Below are positions 12,610 to 24,296 of a DNA stretch of 64,000 nucleotides, one piece after another. The notes beneath the pieces are model-generated. The model was not told where the DNA came from. It was given only the letters and a program-made list of their open reading frames with translations, and did no database searches. Where the stretch lies: positions 20,065,501-20,129,500 of the forward strand of contig NC_068557.1 in NCBI RefSeq assembly GCF_022201045.2. The letters run 5' to 3'. The stretch's first letter is position 1, and the number at the start of each line of letters is the position of its first letter. The DNA is from Citrus sinensis. Lineage: Eukaryota; Streptophyta; Magnoliopsida; Sapindales; Rutaceae. The translations under genes and the position numbers were made by a program.

Positions 12610-12884
12610 AATGATAATATTGTTAATAATAATAAATTAATTATTTTTATTAATTATTAATACTATGAGTATTTTGGTAAATTGATTCTCATTTTCATTC
12701 CTCATTCCCATTTATTTTACCAAATAAACACATCAATGGCATTCCAGCACATTCTCATTCTCATTTATTTTTGCCAAGTAAACATTGAAATCTAATTCCT
12801 ATTCCTTATTCTCATTCCAGCTCATTCTCATTCCCAGCACATTCTCATTCCATCCTATTCTCATTCCATTAAGTAAACGCACCA

Positions 12885-13085
12885 TTAAATTAATTTGCCA
12901 GTCCATTCTCAGCCCATTCCCAGCCTATTCTCATTCCACCATATTCTCATTCCATTAAATAAACGCACCATTAAATTAATTTACCAGTCCATTCACAGCC
13001 CATTCTCGGCCCATTCCCAGCCTATTCTCATTCCACCCTATTCTCATTCCATTAAATAAACGCACCATTAAATTAATTTGCCGCC
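12885..13085. repeat. Tandem copies of the MITE right end
   Basis: The right terminus of the MITE (CATTCCATTAAGTAAACGCA, then CCATTAAATTAATTTGCC) ends once at 12884 and is repeated twice more, with the matching CGCACC boxes at about 12878, 12964 and 13061 (periods 86 and 97 bp). Each copy is followed by TTAAATTAATTT. CATTCTCATTCC and CCCATTCCCAGCC submotifs recur between them. Confidence 0.85.
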
Positions 13086-14149
13086 CAGCATGGCATAATG
13101 CTCATATATCAAATATCATCTTCTAAGACTGAAATGGCCTAAAAGTATGCAACTATCTTCAATTTTAGTATCAGATTTCATTTAAATAAAATTAAAAAGA
13201 TGAGGCTACTAGAACTCATAAAATTCTTCATGACATCTATTTTCTTAATATACTACTAACAATTTTTCTTTAAAAAAAAAATTCAAAAACCCTTTAATAT
13301 CCCAAAACTAAACCTAATTGTGCCTTCATTATTTCACTCTTTAAACGTACAAACCAAAGAACCAGTCTTCAACTTTTTCAATTTTTTTTCATATTCGTTG
13401 ATGCCGTTTTTGTCGATTTGTTGATTTTGATTCCAATTATTATTGTTAATATTTTGATACTATCTATATTTCAATTTGAAAATCCATATCCTTGACCTTG
13501 ATTTCTTTGGGTGAAATGGAAATTTAGTTAATTCTATGACGAACATATAACTCATCATTTGCTATATTTATTTGACAAATTCACTTAAAGAATGTTCCTC
13601 CCTCCATTTCTTGTATTACAAATAAAATAATTTATAAAATAGTTTAGAGATAAAACAATGAAGAACAAAATCAATGGAATGCAGAGTTTGATGGAAAACA
13701 AAGTAAAGTTTAACATTCAAAAACGTATTGGGGTTATGGTGAGTACAAATAGGGAAAAAAAAAGGTTACTAATGATTGTTCTGTTTTAGTAATTTTTTCA
13801 TGGATATTTTAGTTATAAAATTTTTAATTAAAAATAGGTGTAGAAAATATTTTAATGATCAAATATCCTCTATGTACCTTAAATAAACAAATTGCTGTAG
13901 CTGCTAAAATGGGAAGTTCAGCTATTGTTTTTCTAATGGATATTTGAGGAAGAGAATTTGTCGTGGGGTATAAAGAGTTGCTTTCAGAGCAAAAGTCAGA
14001 GACCTTATTAAACGAACTGTCTTGATTCAGTATAACAAATTCAAGTAGACGTTTGTGGTCGAATTACTGTTTGTTATTTATGTTTATGACTTTTTTTATT
14101 AAAAAATAGATATAAATTTTTTAGTAAGCCTCAAGAGAGGTATAATATA
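13086..14149. other. AT-rich intergenic DNA
   Basis: No reading frame, RNA gene or repeat boundary is recognised here. It lies between the MITE-end array and the decayed LINE. Confidence 0.5.
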
Positions 14150-16130
14150 TTAAATGAAAAAGAAAAATAACAAAGTTCATTTAAAATAGACAAAGGTAAA
14201 TGTAATCTTATAAATAGTTCATACAATAACAAATTATCATGGGATTAAGAAAATCGATATTCAGGCATTCCCTAAGAGATATCAAGCAGAGACTTCTTAA
14301 TTTGTGATGGAGGGAAATCCCACTATATCAATTCAGAGAAACTCATACCGATATTGGCTAATGTGTCTACAATACCATTACCTTCTCTGTAGATATGAGA
14401 ACAATGAAATCAAATAGACTTTATCATAGTTAGACAATTGAACTATTTAGTGTGGAATTGCCAAGAAGAAGATGAGATATCACTTTTTATATAAGAGTAA
14501 GCCGTTATCGAATCATATTCTAACCACAATGAATGTTAACCCTTATGATAAGCAAATTCAATAACACAAATAATAGCATAAAGTTCTGCATAAAATAAAG
14601 TTTGGTTCCCAATTGACATAACAAAGCAACTCAAAAACGTTTTATGAGGACCTCTATAAATAGCGCCAAGAAGAGATTGGAGGATGCCATAGAGTTATAG
14701 AGATCTTTGAAAAAGTGCGAAGAGGATTGCTTAGGTTAAGTAGATTATAAATAAAAAAAGAGTCAGGAAGATTTACAAATCCCGCACATAACTTAACTTA
14801 CTTAATTGAGACATGTAACTCAAACACTAATGCTTAATACATGCAATTGAAGTTCGAACATTTTCAAACTTTAGCTTATTCCTAGCCTTCCTAATATGGT
14901 GTAAAATCACGGGGGAAGGCATCAAAGGGAAACTGTTTGCTTAAAATAAAATCTCGAAGATCGCAAACATTGCCAGATGGGTGGGAGGGGGGGGGGGGGG
15001 GACATGTGTTAAACAATAATGAAAGCCAATCCCAAAGTTCATTAGCAAAATGGCAATCGAGAAAAAAAGATGGCTAATAGTTTTCTCACACTGCATATTT
15101 GTACAAAGTTGGCAAGCGGAAACAATGTATATGCCTTTAACACGGAGATTGTCTTCAGAAGAAAGCCTTTCATGGAAGAGCTTCCAAGCTGAGATAGAAA
15201 ATTTGGCGGGTATAAACTTACTCTACAAGGCTACAATCCACTGACAAGCAAAAGACTCAACAAGAAAAGAATCTTGAGCAATTAGTAAAAGTTAACATAC
15301 CATTGCTAGAGTGCTCCTAAACTAGGACATCATCCATAGGTTCAAGAGGAAGAGGGACTGCAAGGAATTTATGTTGTCAAAGTTGGAAAGTATTGTTAAA
15401 AAGTCTCAAGAATTGACCAAGAATTTGTAATAATCAAAGATGACACTTTAGAATTAAGATGCGAAGCAATTTGCAGCTTTGGAAGAGTTTAGGAGAAACA
15501 AGTTTCGAAGGGGGCCATATTGATGAGCTTTTTATGAGTACTAGACATGCTGCCAAGGGAGAGATTAAACTGGCCTTTGAAGAAGATGCTCCAAGAATTT
15601 GAGAAGATATTCAGGCCGTTTTTAGTAAAGCTGCAAAATTCAGATGATTAAAATCTCGCAGCCCCAAACCACCTTTATTAATTTTTTTGAGAGCAAACTG
15701 TGGGCCAAGAAACTGTAACCAGATGCCTCCTGTCACAGCAACCTATCCAAATAAAGTTCTTTGTCCAGCAAGAGATTTGATTAATTAGTGATTTTGGCTA
15801 TCTGTAGATCATGAAGCTATGAAGGAGCATCGCCTGAACAACTGATTGCACTAGATGAAACCTTTTAGCCATAGGCATCAACTTGCCCATCCAAGACTCT
15901 AGTTTAGATTTTATCTTATCGGTAAGACTTTGAAAATATTTTCATTTCGGTGGCCTTTAAAGATAGGAACTCCCAAATAATTGAAAGGAAATGAGCCTTC
16001 TTGGAATCCCAAAATGGGTTTGATGAAATCTTTTCTTTGAATGGCATGAGAACCACAGTAGAAGAAACTTTTGTCTTTATTGATGTACTGTCCGGAGGAT
16101 CTATTGTAGTATTTCAAAAAGCACATGAAA
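14150..16130 (-). mobile_element. Decayed LINE (L1-type) 3' half: RT tail, zf-RVT, RNase H
   Basis: Read on the minus strand from 16126, an open stretch of 71 codons contains LGFQEGSFPFNYLGVPIFKG, the conserved palm/thumb region of plant LINE reverse transcriptase. Around 15,210-15,020 the translation gives a zf-RVT-like segment (WKLFHERLSSEDNLRVKGI, then an Ala-Cys-x-x-Cys and a later LFFLDCHFANELWDWL). Around 14,630-14,330 an RNase H-like part is visible (FYAELYAIICVIEFAYHKG, later HIYREGNGIVDTLANIG). Many stops and frame changes separate these parts, so the element is an old, 5'-truncated copy. A G-run at about 14,984-15,001 lies inside it. The zinc-knuckle fragment at 1.5-2.9 kb has the same orientation and could come from a related LINE, but nothing shows that they were one copy. 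Confidence 0.85.
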
Positions 16131-17430
16131 TAAAAATTAATTATTTTTGGTAAATATAATTAAAACTAGGAGTAAATGTATTAATATAAACTTTTTATTA
16201 AATAAATGTTAGGTAAAATCACATTGACGTTATAACTATAAGGATTTACTAAATATTTTATAACTGTGGCTATAAGCTACATCCCCCAAATAGCAGTTCC
16301 AAACGGACTTGGAGTGTGTAGAAGCATGTTTTAACTTCATGAGGTGTAGAGAAATCTATTAATTTTTCAATTTTTCTGTTCTTTTTTCTTTTAGCACGCA
16401 CTGCATTTTTACATTGCAATGTATATGCTAGGGATGAGGAATAAGGGATCGTTATTACCCTTGTAAAATGTCTATTTCTTATATTAAGAAATGCATCTCT
16501 CTCCGAAAGACTGAAACCGTTGAGATTATTAAAGAGAGAGCTTTAAAAATTATGACATTAAGCTAATGATATAAAAATACTCGCTTTTTACATCTGCTTA
16601 TAATTATAAAATTTGTTAATTTGGTACTGAAACAAGAAATAAACGAGCAAACAAATATGAACTACTAAGCTTTTATGATTTTGTAATTCGGTTTGTTCTT
16701 CATGTCTAGATTTGAACTTAGGAACAATTAATGGTGCTTATTATAAATTGCAGTATCATGGTCCCACAGAAACCCATATATCCACGACTCCAAAAACTTT
16801 TCTTATTGTTATCTTAACTATCAACCTTCAGAATGACAAGCTCAGTTCTTAAAATGTCAGTCTCGTATTTGCTTCTTGTTCTCTTTCTTTTCCTCTCTTT
16901 GCATGCATGCATGCAGTGCCCGTCATGGTGCCAATGATAAACTGACAATAAGCTAGGAAGCATTCACACTGTAGGTAAGGCTTCGATCGATGATGCAGAA
17001 AGCTGCAAGGCCAAAAGCCATGACATAAGCTATATAGTGTGGACTACGTCTCGTAATGACCACGCACCACTTGCTCCATCCGTGTGATTCACAATAAGCA
17101 ACTGAGAAAGATTTACTGGGTTAGCTGGCCAGCTTTTGACCAGTGGATTCCAATGCCCTCACTTATCCACATAATATGTAATTTTAAAAAATTATATTTA
17201 CCCAAAACAATTAAATTTTATTTCACTATTTCATAGCATTGCGGCTTATTGAGCCACAACACGACAATATCAGATTGAATCAACAACAATTATAGTCATT
17301 GTCTGCAAGCCTTCTTAATCTCAGTTTAAAAAGTGTAAAAATTAATTAGCTGTTAGGTAATTGTAAAATAAGTTTTTTTTTTTTGTCAAGATTAATTCGA
17401 CCAGTGTAGTGGAAAAATATTAAAGATAAA
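16131..17430. other. Intergenic DNA, no gene seen
   Basis: No coding or RNA gene is recognised. A short run of alternating TGCATGCA (RY-type) motifs lies near 16,903-16,917. Confidence 0.5.
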
Positions 17431-18577
17431 AGGGTCCGTTTGAGATTGATTAAAAAGTAATTTTGAAAATTTAAAAGTTAATTTTGGAGTTTGGTAATTT
17501 TAAAAAAAATTAATTTTAGAAAAATCATCCCATTTTACATTAGATGTTGAAAAGTAGGGAATGAGTAGCTTTTCAAAATCTGATTTTGAAAATTAATTTT
17601 ATGCTTAATGCAATTTCATCTATATTATAAAAATCCAAATAATCCTTATTAATTAGGAAATATAATTATTAACATTAAAGAGATTAATTATTATTGTTAC
17701 CAATTATATTGAGATAACAAAATAAGAAATTACTAATATAAATATTTATTTTAGTTATCAATTATTATATATACATAGTAAAAAATATTTTATATACATG
17801 TATATAAATATGTAAATAAATTTTATTGAACATTATTTGTGTCCAATTCAATCATTTACATTCTTACAATAATTTAACACTAAGATTTATCAAATACATA
17901 CTGCTTTTAAAACTTACAGAATTTTTAAATACAAATTTTACCAAATGCTTAACTAGTTAATTTTTCAGCTGATTATTTTTACAGTATAACTAATAATAAA
18001 TATTTTAAAAGCTGTAGCATTACCAATTTGGCCCAAAATATTTCTAACTAAAAATAGTTTTCGTAATCAGTATTGTCCTTAGACATAATTTGTTCTACAA
18101 TTAAATATTCAAACCGTACATCAAAAAACTAATCTAACAAATTTTAATAAATTTCTAATACAAATATTATAATATTATACTATAAAATCAGCATCATCAA
18201 TATTAATTTCTTGGTCTTCACTTTTTTTTTTATATATGTTTATATTTTTTCTTTTTCAATAACACTATATTTACTAAGTGTAGATAATTAGTTAAAATAC
18301 TCTTTGACATGTCATCAATCATTTTATAACATGCGTATGATATTCATTAATTTTTTATTGATTATTAACTTTTTATTTTTACAATTCACTTAATAAATAA
18401 TACATAAAAGGCCCACATTATTAAATATCTCAATTGAGTATTCAAAGTGAATAAATATACCATCTCTCTTTTTTTTTTAAATGTTGCAGTATACATGAAA
18501 AAATTAAAATATTTTATGTTGGAAGAAATTCGTAATCCAGCAAAGGATCCACTTGTCTTTGTTGCCAAACGGACCCT
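17431..18577. mobile_element. Candidate MITE or MITE pair with AGGGTCCGTTTG ends
   Basis: AGGGTCCGTTTG at 17431-17442 has an exact 12-base inverted match, CAAACGGACCCT, at 18566-18577. A second, imperfect inverted partner (AGCTGTAGCATTACC then AATTTGGCCC) ends near 18033 and would make a smaller element of about 600 bp. The interior is very AT-rich with no coding potential. No target duplication matches at either candidate end, so the limits are uncertain; a MITE of about 600 bp followed by a truncated relative is equally possible. Confidence 0.4.
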
Positions 18578-18704
18578 TCTAGACGTCTCCCCAACGACGC
18601 TACGCCAGCACGTGCGTAACGTATAGAAAGCGGTCGCTCACTTTAGCATCTAGCTGAAGAAAACTTGGCAAAATGCGCAGCCTCTTATTCTACGCCGCGA
18701 TGCC

Positions 18705-18713
18705 TATATAAAG
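18705..18713 (+). promoter_or_regulatory. TATA box of the WSS1B-like gene
   Basis: TATATAAAG lies about 30 bp upstream of a plausible transcript start near 18,735-18,745. The leader then appears to run to a splice donor in TTTAG|GTAATT near 18,866, with a 5'UTR intron ending in TTTTCTTCAG at 19560, six bases before the ATG. Confidence 0.5.
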
Positions 18714-19566
18714 TAAATTTACCACTAAAATTCTCAGCCTTGGCACTCAATTTTTGTCTGTAATTAACCAAAAAAAAAAAAAAAAAAAAAATCATATCCG
18801 CTTCTACGTAAAAAATATTCCGTCAATACTTGAGGTCAATTTCTTAATCTTGCTCTTTTCAATTTAGGTAATTGCTTCAAAACGCTTTTGTCAATGAGAA
18901 AATGTAATTTTTTTTTTTGTTCGAACAAAATTTAGACCAAGAAGGCTGAACGTGGGAACAATTTTTTTTCCCCGCTTTTGTGGGTTCTTGTAATGGATTG
19001 TTTTTTAATTTTATTATTATTCTTTAATTTGATGTTTTAGAGTGAAATGAAATGTCGGTACTGAAAATTGTGAGCTTTTGGTGATGTTTTTGTTCAATTT
19101 GCCACCTTTAGCTAATTGACTTGCTTTGGTGTGTTAGCTGAACATGGGTTTCATTTATTCATATTATTCTGTTAGTTGATGTTATGGTGATATTAACTGC
19201 TGTGAAAGCAGAAAGATTTTATCTGGGTTCTTTTATGGTTTTATGTTTTTAGTTTATTTTTGAAGGTTTTGAAGACTAAATGTAAAGAATGAGAAAAGCG
19301 TCACTCAATTCCTTGCGTAGTCAGCGTATTTACTTGTCATCACATAGATGATCCGATATTAAAAAAAGGAAACTTCTTTTGAATATATTACATATAGTAT
19401 GTTACTCACTAGTATCTTTGTTTTCAGATTGTCATTAAGAAATTGATATGCTTAATTCTGGTATTACTTGAATTTGCTCTGTTCTAACAAAGGGCTTATG
19501 TTGTTAAATTGAGTGCTTTTATATTTTATTTATTTATTTTTCATTTGTCGTTTTCTTCAGCGTAAA

Positions 19567-22500
19567 ATGCAGGATTTGGGGAGTATGCTCAAAGTCTCAG
19601 CTATATGGAGAAGAAAAAAATATGTTGTGGAAGTGAATTCTGGTTCACCTCTCAAGGAGCTTGGGCATGAGCTACAGAAATTGACTGATGTCAAGGCAGA
19701 TACAATGCGGTTTATAGTTCCTCAAAACAAAGGCTCGAAACTGCTGTCTCCATTCTCTGATGAGCACTCTAGCTTAAGTTTGCAGGAAGTGTCTATTATT
19801 GAGGTATGTTGTTGAAACATGATAATTTACTAGAATACTTGAGGGATCAAAGTATGGATGGCAGAAATCTCCACATGGATGGGCCCCTGTGGGATTTTCT
19901 CCATTCGGGGAAGGTATGAGGATAATTTTATACCCAATTTCTTATTTGGGAAAAGTACGAATGCAATATAATACCCAATATCTTATTCAGGGAGGGGTCG
20001 GGGATTCGGTGAAATCTCCATTCCCTCCCCATTTGTCCATTTCTATTTTTGATTTTTAATTTTAATTTTATTTCTTCTAAAATTTTTATTAAATACATTT
20101 AAAATTTAAATTGTAATTGTATGGATGTAATGTAAATAACAAATATCATAATATTTATAAAAATAATATAAATAACAACTAATATTAGCACTTTAGGATT
20201 GACAGAGATAATTTTATTGATAATTTATACCATGTGACTTTTATGGATGTGTTCAATTTTGAAGCTTTACTTTTTCTTAATTTCATAGATTAACTTGTAA
20301 TTTTGATGACATTGACTTGGTTTGATAGAAATAATTTTAATTACTTTGGTTTATTTTGATGTTTCTATGTTGGTAATACGATTTTATATTTGTACTTTAA
20401 TATGATTAAACCAAGTTTAGAAAATAAAATTATCACTTATTTTGGGATTGGGTACCTCGGGGATCCCCATCCCCTACCTCAAGCAATTTTGAAGGGGACA
20501 AGGAGGATACAAGGATATACACAGAGTATTGGGATGTCGATCCCCTCCCCATTGCCATCCTAAGATCAAACCATGTCGTGCTTGTTCTTTTGTCACTTTT
20601 TAAGTATTCTGAAAAATCTTTAAGTATACTGATGGGGTCAAAGATTTACTGGTTTTTTCTAATTTAGGGGAAGTCCATCAGAATGATGGGAGTATCCGAA
20701 GATGAAGTTGACAAAGTTCTCCAAAATGAAAAGGCAGATCTTAGGATAGCTGGATTTGATGAGGAGGAAAAACGTCTCAGGCAGCGAATGCTGGATAGGA
20801 CCAATGCTCCGCTGAAACTTCCTCAAGGACAATACATGTTCTGTGATTTTCGTACTCTTCAAATTCCTGGAGTAGAGGTACTACCAACTTTGTAGACTAC
20901 TTTTTATTTTTTATTTTTTTATTTTTTCCCTTTGAGAAAATTTACTTTGTTTCTTTTATATATGTAGGAAAGAAATTGCATCGGAATAGTTTATGTTGGT
21001 TAAGTGCTGCTTCAGTTCACAAACATGTGATTTTTCAGTTGCTGAATCTAAGCTAACTTGTTATAACTAGGAACTAATAGATAGATTTGTAATTTGGTGC
21101 GACACGGATGATAGCTTTAAATTTCAAGTTGGATCCCTTAATTTTTAAAGTTTACAATGTCTTGATGCCTTGTGGATAAATTAACCTCGTTGGTGGCCAT
21201 CAAAATACGGAATATTGCTTTAGCTTTATATTTTGGTATTTTAGTTCAATTTTCTCAAAGAGGAGTATAAAGTTTTTCTATGGTTGTAGTTACTAGGTGA
21301 CAAGATTTTTGATGGTCTGCATACGATGCATATAAATGTGCTCTGTTGTGGCTTCTTGGATATCAGTTTCAAGGAAATAATTTTTTTTTTCCCTTCTCCC
21401 TTTTGAACTGATTTAAGGTGACTTTTGCTTGTCTATAGTTGAACCCTCCAGCTTCTGAGGCTTTAAAAATAATGCACATGCTTGCTGCAGATCCTGGAAT
21501 AATTGCTATTATGAACAAGGTACTAAGAAATGTGCATTGTGTTACTATTAGTTGCCTAACTTAAATTGCACTAGCTCTGATATTTTCCTTTCTACTTTTA
21601 AAGCATCGTTGGCGTGTAGGAATTATGACAGAGTTGGCTCCTGTTGGCTATGTTGGTGTAAGTCCAAAATGTGTTCTCGGATTTAACAAGGTAACTTCTA
21701 TTTTAAGCATATGAAACTATATCATTTATTTTACAACTATCACATAGTCCTTTACCGTTCACTCTTATTTGCTCAGAACCATGGAGAAGAGATATCTCTG
21801 CGGCTTCGGACTGATGATCTGAAGGGTTTCAGAAAATACGAAAGCATCAAGAAAACTCTTTTACATGAACTTGTAAGCTAGATTTTCAACAGGTTATGTT
21901 GAGTTTATGCATTCGTTTGGGCTGACTCATGGTTGTTGGCATTATGTTTGCAATTAGCAAATGATCTCTGAAGAAAATTACAATGTTCCATTTTTCCTAT
22001 TCAGGCTCACATGGTATACTCCGAACATGATGCAAACTTTTATGGTCTTGATAAGCAGGTACATTTATGCTTGTGCGCTTCTTATTATATGTGGATTTTA
22101 AGTATTCTATGACTTAATTTTACGGTTCACTTGTAGTAGCATAATCTTGATTTAATGTATTCTCTGGGCAGCTGAACCAAGAAGCTGTTGCTTTAGATTG
22201 GACTAAATCAAGAGGCCACACCTTGAGTGGAGTCAGGCATACCAGCCATCATGAAGATGACCTCTTTGTCGGTGATAGTAGGAGTTTTTCTCAGAAGCTT
22301 GGAGGAAATATTTCAGATCAATTGGCAAGTGCTCGTGCGTCTTCTGTGGCTGCTGCTTATCGTCGTCTAGCAAATGCTTCTGCTAACAGTTTGGGGGTGT
22401 CTGAAGTACATGAAGAACCTGACCCTGATGATTCAGGGCTCATTATGCTTGGAGAATCTCATCATACAGTTTCAGCAGCAAAAGGAAGTCTGGATATTGA

Positions 22501-24296
22501 GAGTCCAAGTAGAGATCAGTGGAAAGGTCATGAGCCTGATCCTGATGATGATCCTGGCTATGAGAACAAGCTTGAGCCTGATCCTGATGATTCCCAGGAT
22601 GGGGAACCTTTGGAACCTGAAAATTATTCTGACCCTGAGATGGTTCAGCAGGTGTCTCCAAAGAAACTGGCAGCCACAAACCCATATGAGGAGCCTGATC
22701 CTGATGACTCAGAAACTGCGTGGAAGTCTGGTGTTGTGGTGGAACCGGAATCTCTTTGCTCTCAGTTAATGGAGGTGGACGACACTGTTCAACTGAGGAG
22801 GACCAGTGCTGAACCTGATCCGGATGATTCAGAGGCTGAACTGAAAATAAAAATTGTGAATGACACCACGGAAGATCAAGGCCATCTATATAAGGCTCAA
22901 AGGGAACCCGATCCAGATGAATTGCTGGCAAATGAAGTCGTACAGCAAGAGCCTGATCCTGATGATAACTTGGTGCAGCTGCAGGAAATATGCAGTATGA
23001 AAATTGATGAGCCAGATCCAGATGATCAAGAATTAAGGAGTATACAAGACACTGTTACTGTTGTTTGCAGTCGTTTGCAGAAGGCCATTGAAATGCTGCG
23101 AGCTGAAGTAAGCCCTTTGGAGGCTAATACTGTCCTTAAAACCCTTTGTAAGATAATTAGGTATGGCTATTTAGCTTGATGATTTTGCAGTTCTTCCCCT
23201 GCTCCCTTGCACTCAAAAATTTGGTACCTGATTTTGCTTCTTTGCAACCCATAGTGGTTTTGAAGATTCAATCTAACATAGACCTCTAAAGAGATTTGGA
23301 TAATTGATCAATCCTACAAATATTATGATTCTTTCTTGCACAGAACTTCTGATAAAAGTTCGATATGTTTGCCTTTGCTCTCAGGAATGTGATTGAACAC
23401 CCAGATGAGACGAAGTATAAAAGACTTAGAAAGGTAGAATTATTTTCTTGTATGAATTTTCCTTTTTGTTTCCTTTGAATCTTCTCTTCTTCTCATTGTT
23501 AAAAATATTAATACATGGTATATTGCAGGCGAACCCCATAATCCAGAGGAGCGTTGCCAATTACAAAGGTTTGTATGTTTCTCATTTCGAGTTCTTGTTT
23601 TAGCTAAAGCAGATCTGTTGTGATCTAATACAACCGTTGGCATCAATGTTGTATGATTTACTGTTTTTAAATATAGTGGTAATATGATAAGTGATTTTGC
23701 CATCTTGCTCAGCTCTGGAAAAAGCTGGCCGACTGGTTGTTCAGGGAATATCCATGTACAATGTTCAGCCTACTAACATAATGGCCAGCTTAGTTGAGAA
23801 CGTACTCTTTTGTTCTCTATTTTCTTCTACTAATGGTTGCCACGTGAATTTCTCGGGTTCCATAACTTAAGTTGAAGACAACAGCAATAACTTGCATGAA
23901 TTGGAAATTGTGCCTTTTGGCTGGCTAGTGAAATAAGGTTTTGGACTCGCTATATGAGACCAATAAAAAAGTCACTTGCCTTAGTTTTTTTCCCTTTTTG
24001 TGTGTGTGTGTGTGGGGGGGGGGGGGGGTTTTGGTGTTTGTATTTGTTAATTAGCTGAAGTGAGGGCTGAATAAAATTTAAAACCATCTTGCGAAGAGTA
24101 TGTTCTGTTTGAATATGACTTTTAACTTGCTTCTTGTGTAACAGCTGCCATGGAAATTCTTTTTCTGGTTGGTTTCAATGAAGATGTTGTTTTGGATGAA
24201 ATCGGCAAAGCCGAGACTTATCTAGTGTTGAAGCGGAATGACCTGGCCTTATTGTGGCTTGCTAAGTCCTCTCTTGAAACGTGCATTGCTTACTAG
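19567..24296 (+). CDS. WSS1B: WSS1-type metalloprotease with UBL, WLM and PUB domains
   Basis: Exons by frame and splice sites: 19567-19803, 20668-20877, 21439-21519, 21604-21690, 21777-21872, 22005-22058, 22172-23160, 23385-23433, 23529-23568, 24145-24296, giving 664 residues. Residues 1-79 are ubiquitin-like. The WLM protease domain follows, with HELAHMVYSEH: H235, H239 and H245 as zinc ligands and E236 as catalytic base. Residues about 330-545 carry eight acidic repeats (seven EPDPDD, one EPDPDE). The C-terminus (about 555-650) is a PUB domain (ANPIIQRSVANYK, then MEILFLVGFNED), a p97/CDC48-binding fold. WSS1/SPRTN-family proteases degrade DNA-protein crosslinks, and plants have WSS1A and WSS1B; the UBL-WLM-PUB layout matches the B type (recalled as At5g35690). 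The upstream in-frame methionine at 19513 lies in the 5'UTR intron and was not used. The gene converges with the IBR5 gene. Confidence 0.93.
19853..20563. mobile_element. hAT-type MITE in the first coding intron of the WSS1B-like gene
   Basis: The element begins TATGGATGGCAG and ends ATTGCCATCCTAA, inverted ends of the familiar plant hAT type (TAGGGATGGCAA). It is flanked by 8-bp near-duplications, GATCAAAG at 19845-19852 and GATCAAAC at 20564-20571 (7 of 8 match), as hAT insertion predicts. It is about 711 bp with no coding capacity, and G-rich and C-rich subterminal stretches (GGGGAAGG; TCCCCTCCCC). It makes up most of the 864-bp intron. Confidence 0.78.

Larger units (their letters stand above)
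3171..12884. mobile_element. TTA-flanked MITE (PIF/Harbinger-like), split by a virus fossil
   Basis: The left end starts TGGTGGGTTTACTT at 3171. The right end is its near-perfect inverted match, AAGTAAACGCACCA ending at 12884, and the similarity runs on through ATGGAATGAGAAT. The trinucleotide TTA lies directly outside both ends (3168-3170 and 12885-12887), as expected for PIF/Harbinger target duplications. The inner parts are inverted copies rich in TAA/TTA: the stretch around 3840-3885 is the reverse complement of about 12487-12535. The two halves (3171 to about 3887, and about 12479 to 12884) are separated by a caulimovirid copy, so I read this as one palindromic MITE of about 1.1 kb interrupted in its core. 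Two independent MITEs in opposite orientation are possible, but matching TTA at both outer ends favours one. The left half carries a long TAA-type low-complexity tract (about 3420-3885); the right half carries TAA and CAA tracts (about 12485-12660). Confidence 0.75.

Noticed and set aside
12865-13085. CRISPR-like regular repeats
   Set aside because: There are only three copies with unequal spacing, matching a MITE terminus, in a plant genome.
15050-15244. Plus-strand open frame of 64 codons
   Set aside because: It is antisense to the zf-RVT part of the decayed LINE.
22374-22931. Open frames on both strands inside the large WSS1B exon
   Set aside because: They come from the repetitive GA/GATGA codons of the EPDPDD array read in other frames; no family features.
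24000-24030. GT and G run as a regulatory or G-quadruplex element
   Set aside because: It is a plain (GT)n(G)n slippage tract in an intron, with nothing else to support a function.
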